Assembly (NCBI RefSeq): GCF_040548815.1
Contig: NZ_JBEPSM010000001.1
Location: forward strand, 1,302,001-1,366,000
Source: Kaistia defluvii
GTDB lineage: Bacteria; Pseudomonadota; Alphaproteobacteria; Rhizobiales; Kaistiaceae
Reading direction: 5' to 3'
DNA length: 64,000 nt
Part shown: positions 60,968 through 64,000 of the stretch, one piece after another
How positions within the stretch are numbered: the first letter of the stretch is position 1
How the letters are laid out: the number at the start of each line of letters is the position of its first letter
Translations under genes and position numbers: made by a program
The notes under the pieces: generated by a model
Seen by the model: the letters and a program-made list of their open reading frames with translations, nothing else
Databases searched by the model: none
Told to the model about the DNA's origin: nothing

Positions 60968-61601
60968 GCTTCAGATATGCCTGTTGCGGATCGGTGCCGG
61001 CGAGGATCGCCTTGCGGACGAGGTTTTCCGTCGAGATCGCAGTCTCGGCCCGCTCGACGACTTCGGCAAGATGCCCGGCCGGAATACGGACCAGCCCATC
61101 GCGGTCGCCGAGGAAATAGTCTCCCGGCCGGATGTCGATGCCGCCGATCACGATCGGCACATCGGTCGCCACCGGCAACCAGTGCCCGACGATATCGCGC
61201 GGCGTGAAACCGCGGCACCAGGTCTGGAAGCCCATTTCGAGCAGGAAATTGGTATCGCGGATAAAGCCATCGACGATCGCCCCGCGCACGCCCTTGTTCT
61301 TCAGCGTCTCGGCCGAAAGCTCGCCCATATGCGCGACGATGCGGTCGTTGGGCTGCGACACCCAGATCGAGCCGGAAGGCGCCTTGGAAAGCAGGCCGGT
61401 CCAGGCGAGCAGCGTCTCATGGCCATCTGCATCCGGATCGGCGCGCCCCTCGATGGTGAAGGCCGGCCCCGCCAGCGTCCGCTCGGGCATGATCGGGCGC
61501 ATCTCGGCCGGCAGCGTGAAATCGCGCAGTCCCATGGCGCGCATCACATCATGCACGACGCCGGTGTAGCATGCCTCCAGGCGGGCGGTCAGATCGGTCA
61601 A
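60954..61601 (-). CDS. RraA-family protein (HMG/CHA aldolase-like)
   Basis: 215 residues, TTG start with GGAGG upstream at a normal distance. RraA fold with VRGAIVDGFIRDT and IRPGDYFLGDRDGLVRIP, the latter holding the metal-binding acids. In catabolic operons such proteins are aldolases or decarboxylases of 4-hydroxy-2-oxo acids rather than RNase E regulators. It follows the split UxaA-type dehydratase by 30 bp, so cleavage of the dehydrated sugar acid is a sensible guess. Confidence 0.88.
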   Translation of the reverse strand: MTDLTARLEACYTGVVHDVMRAMGLRDFTLPAEMRPIMPERTLAGPAFTIEGRADPDADGHETLLAWTGLLSKAPSGSIWVSQPNDRIVAHMGELSAETLKNKGVRGAIVDGFIRDTNFLLEMGFQTWCRGFTPRDIVGHWLPVATDVPIVIGGIDIRPGDYFLGDRDGLVRIPAGHLAEVVERAETAISTENLVRKAILAGTDPQQAYLKHGKF

Positions 61602-61631
61602 AACATCCTCCCCGATGTCTTTTCTTCCATG

Positions 61632-62885
61632 TCAGACCGGCAGGCAGGCCGGGCCGATCGGCTCGAAGCTCTTGTAGCCGAGCACGAATTCCTGATGCGC
61701 CAGTTCCTCCGACTTGGTGCGCTTGCCGCGCGCCAGGTCGACGACGAGGTCGTGGATCTCGCGCCCGACCTCGTCGAGGCTGGCGCGACCCTCGATGATC
61801 CGGCCGGCATCAACATCCATGTCGTCCTCCATCCGGCGATAGGTCTCCGGATTGGCGCAGATCTTCACCACCGGCGAGATCGCCGAGCCGACGACCGAGC
61901 CGCGCCCGGTCACGAACAACACGGCATGGCTGCCGCAGGCGATCAGTTCGGCGATTTCGGCATTGTCGTTGATGTTGGGGAAGCCGAAGCGCACTTCGCC
62001 ATCCGGCACCACGTCGAGCAGATAGAGCCCGCCATGCGGCGGCACGTCGCCCGGCTTGATCAGCCCGGAGATCGGCGAGGCGCCTGACTTCGCATAGGCG
62101 CCCATCGACTTTTCCTCGATGGTGGTGAGCCCGCCCTCGGCGTTGCCGGCGGCGAACGAGCCATAGCCAAGCGTCGCATAATAGCGTGCCGCCTTGGCGA
62201 CCGAGGCTTCCAGGATGGCGCCCAGTTCCGGTGTCACGGCGCGGGCCGCCATGATGTGCTCGCAGCCGATCAGTTCGCCGGTTTCCTCGAAGATGCAGGC
62301 AGCCCCTTCCTCGACGAACTGGTCGAAGGCGCGGCCGGCGGCAGGGTTGCCGGAGATGCCGGACGTGCCGTCCGAACCGCCGCAGACCGTGCCGATGATC
62401 AGTTCGCTTGGATCCATTTCAACCGTCGGCGCCTCGTCCAGTGCCGCGCGCTGCTCGGCGACGAAGGCCCTGCCCTCGGCCATGGATTTGCGCGTGCCGC
62501 CGGCGGCCTGGATGACTATGGTCTTCACCGGCCGGCCGCTGTCGCGCACCTTCTTTTCCAGCGCGTATTTGTTGAAGCTCTCGCAGCCGAGCGAGATCAG
62601 CAGCACCGCGCCGACATTGGGATGGGTGCAGAGGCGCTGCATCATCCGTTCAGCGTAGGGATTCGGATAGCAGCCGGGAAAGCCGATCACGTGCACGTCG
62701 TGCTCGCGGAACGGGATCGCGATCTCGCGGGCAACGTGATGGGCGCATTCGACGAGATAGGCGACGACGACCGTGTTGCGGATGCCCTTGCGGCCATCGC
62801 TGCGCAGCCAGCCGCGCATGGTTTCCGTCTGGGCGACCCTGGATGGGACGGACGCCGCGGTCCCTGTGGCGACAGCCATGCTCAT
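61632..62885 (-). CDS. UxaA-family hydrolyase large subunit
   Basis: 417 residues. Corresponds to the C-terminal part of altronate/galactarate dehydratases, and to SuyB of sulfolactate sulfo-lyase. Supporting motifs are SDGRKGIRN, FPGCYPNPYAERMM, SLGCES and GTVCGGSDGTSGISGNPA; the conserved Cys residues probably hold iron. The start ATG at 62883-62885 overlaps the small subunit stop (ATGA). A sugar-acid dehydratase is favoured over a sulfo-lyase because RraA and esterase genes follow. Confidence 0.9.
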   Translation of the reverse strand: MSMAVATGTAASVPSRVAQTETMRGWLRSDGRKGIRNTVVVAYLVECAHHVAREIAIPFREHDVHVIGFPGCYPNPYAERMMQRLCTHPNVGAVLLISLGCESFNKYALEKKVRDSGRPVKTIVIQAAGGTRKSMAEGRAFVAEQRAALDEAPTVEMDPSELIIGTVCGGSDGTSGISGNPAAGRAFDQFVEEGAACIFEETGELIGCEHIMAARAVTPELGAILEASVAKAARYYATLGYGSFAAGNAEGGLTTIEEKSMGAYAKSGASPISGLIKPGDVPPHGGLYLLDVVPDGEVRFGFPNINDNAEIAELIACGSHAVLFVTGRGSVVGSAISPVVKICANPETYRRMEDDMDVDAGRIIEGRASLDEVGREIHDLVVDLARGKRTKSEELAHQEFVLGYKSFEPIGPACLPV

Positions 62886-63232
62886 GCGCCCGCTCCCGGC
62901 TTGTCCGCGTCCATCAGATGATAGGTCGGCGTGTAGTCGCTCTTGACGTTGTGCACGTGGACCGGCGTGCCGATGGCGATCGCTTCCGTCGCCGTGCCGA
63001 TCGGCGCGCCATATTTGACGATCTTCTCGCCGGCCGCGATCGGGCGCCGCGCCAGCTTGTGGCCGAGCGGCAGGTCGGCGGCGAGCATCACCTCGGTTCC
63101 CGCGACGAGGAGGCACTCGCCAGCCCGGATCCGCATCCGCGCGACCAGCACATTGTCGTCCTCGAACAGCAAAAGCAGTCGGCTGTCCGTCGCGCTCGCA
63201 GCGATTGCAAGATCAGGCAAAGGGTTCGGCAT
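62882..63232 (-). CDS. UxaA-family hydrolyase small subunit (SAF domain)
   Basis: 116 residues. An SAF-like domain matching the N-terminal part of altronate dehydratase or SuyA (LPLGHKLARRPIAAGEKIVKYG, IGTATEAIAIGTPVHVHNV), in which the early His is thought to bind the metal. Split small and large subunits are translationally coupled. First gene of the operon, divergent from a GntR regulator across 120 bp. Confidence 0.9.
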   Translation of the reverse strand: MPNPLPDLAIAASATDSRLLLLFEDDNVLVARMRIRAGECLLVAGTEVMLAADLPLGHKLARRPIAAGEKIVKYGAPIGTATEAIAIGTPVHVHNVKSDYTPTYHLMDADKPGAGA

Positions 63233-63352
63233 GGCGAGGGGGCTCTGCTCAAAAATCCCGTTTCTCCTTAACGCTGCTAGCCCATCGCCTGCCTAAATGA
63301 AACATAAAATTTTTTATTGCGTGGCGAGTAAATCCAAGCCTATCGTTGCGGC
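63233..63352. promoter_or_regulatory. Divergent control region (UxaA-type operon / GntR regulator)
   Basis: The 120-bp gap contains an AT-rich core (63296-63320, ATGAAACATAAAATTTTTTA) that stands out against the GC-rich surroundings and probably holds overlapping promoters. No clear operator palindrome is seen beyond the near-symmetric ATAAAATTTTTTAT. Confidence 0.5.
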
Positions 63353-64000
63353 ATGCCCAAGCTGAAGCGCGCCACACTCGCAGAACAGGCCTATGAGGAG
63401 CTGCGGAGCCAGATCGTCTCCGGACGCCTGCCGGCGGGCCAACGCCTGCTGGCCGAGCAACTGGCGGGAGAGCTCCTGATCAGCCAGACGCCGGTCAAGG
63501 AAGCGATCGCGATGCTGGAGCGCGACGGGCTCGTCGAGGGCACGGCGCGGCGTTCCTCCATCGTGCGCCGCTTCACCCCGGCCGCGATCGAGGAAATCTT
63601 CGAGGCCCGGATGCTGGTCGAGCTGGACGCCATCGCCAAGGGCATCGCCGCCGGCCGCGCCACGCCGGAATTCGTGGCCCGTCTGCGCGCCATCTTCGAT
63701 GCGCACATGACCGAGGTCGCCAAGCAGAATGACGAGGCGCTGGTCGATGCCATCCGCCTCGACCGCGAGTTTCACGAGCTGATTGTCCAGCTCGGCGCCA
63801 ATGACACGATCGCCAGCTGGCATCGCGTCATCCAGCGCCAGACCCAGACGATCCGCAACTTCACGCTGAAGAGCTACACGCTGGAACGGACGCGGCAGGA
63901 GCATTCCGCGATCGTCGAGGCGGTGGCGGACGGCGATGCCGAACAGGCGGTCTCGGCGCTCAAGGCCCATCTGGCCGCGAGCCGGGACGCCATGATGTCG
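63353..64000 (+). CDS. GntR-family (FCD-type) regulator, cut by right edge
   Basis: 216 codons are present with no stop before the end of the window. The winged helix is recognised in AYEELRSQIVSGRLPAGQRL, LAEQLAGELLISQTPVKEAI and LERDGLVEG, followed by an FCD domain (EIFEARMLVELDAIAKGIA, DREFHELIVQLGAND, EHSAIVEAVADGDAEQA). It is probably nearly complete, as such proteins have 215-240 residues. It likely controls the divergent UxaA-type operon. Confidence 0.9.
   Translation, partial: MPKLKRATLAEQAYEELRSQIVSGRLPAGQRLLAEQLAGELLISQTPVKEAIAMLERDGLVEGTARRSSIVRRFTPAAIEEIFEARMLVELDAIAKGIAAGRATPEFVARLRAIFDAHMTEVAKQNDEALVDAIRLDREFHELIVQLGANDTIASWHRVIQRQTQTIRNFTLKSYTLERTRQEHSAIVEAVADGDAEQAVSALKAHLAASRDAMMS

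Overview
The window is high-GC DNA that is densely coded and rich in ABC importers, sugar/polyol and purine catabolic genes and LacI/GntR/AraC regulators. It suggests a free-living heterotrophic alphaproteobacterium of the Hyphomicrobiales (Rhizobiales); the genus cannot be fixed from the sequence. I see no rRNA, tRNA, transposase, phage gene or CRISPR array. Two families of short palindromic intergenic repeats (called A and B here) sit mostly at operon ends.

Layout. (1) 1-13714, minus strand: a carbohydrate catabolic island with a CUT1-type importer that has two different ATPases, a Gfo/Idh/MocA dehydrogenase, a TIM-barrel isomerase, a DUF4432 epimerase-like protein, an SDR, a class III CoA-transferase, a crotonase and an RbsC/RbsB-type transporter. 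It is read away from a divergent LacI regulator (14126-15163). (2) 15526-18279: a zinc polyol dehydrogenase and an FGGY pentulose kinase. (3) 18460-19273: four tandem 30-34 residue ORFs with one conserved leader and variable CxxS(x)C tails, which look like RiPP precursors, closed by a strong terminator. (4) 19372-33783: a purine locus with adenine deaminase, an adenosine-deaminase-family enzyme, an MTA/SAH-deaminase-like amidohydrolase, guanine deaminase, a BMP-type nucleoside importer, and the parts of what looks like a split Rieske oxygenase: a Rieske-only protein, a GST-like protein and a catalytic subunit without a Rieske domain. An AraC regulator sits at the divergent centre. (5) 34069-39491: an RbsABC-type importer with an LVIVD beta-propeller gene inside; then a GT8 glycosyltransferase. 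(6) 40812-45550: methionine-salvage genes mtnK, mtnB and mtnD around a second, paralogous binding protein and an unrecognised secreted protein. (7) 46050-47887: LacI regulator plus a glutamine-amidotransferase-like protein. (8) 48145-53887: GntR regulator divergent from an enolase-superfamily dehydratase, a CUT1 importer without ATPase, and L-rhamnose mutarotase. (9) 54103-58326: small membrane protein, hybrid histidine kinase, REC-GGDEF protein. (10) 58414-63232: SDR, GNAT, then a split UxaA-type dehydratase, RraA and esterase operon, divergent from a GntR regulator cut by the right edge.

The most noteworthy candidates are the orphan array of four RiPP-like peptides, and the split Rieske oxygenase whose part list resembles the NdmC/NdmE N-demethylase of caffeine-degrading Pseudomonas, here inside a purine uptake and deamination locus. 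A further point is the two-ATPase importer, where the degenerate motifs of the two subunits would fall in the same ATP site.
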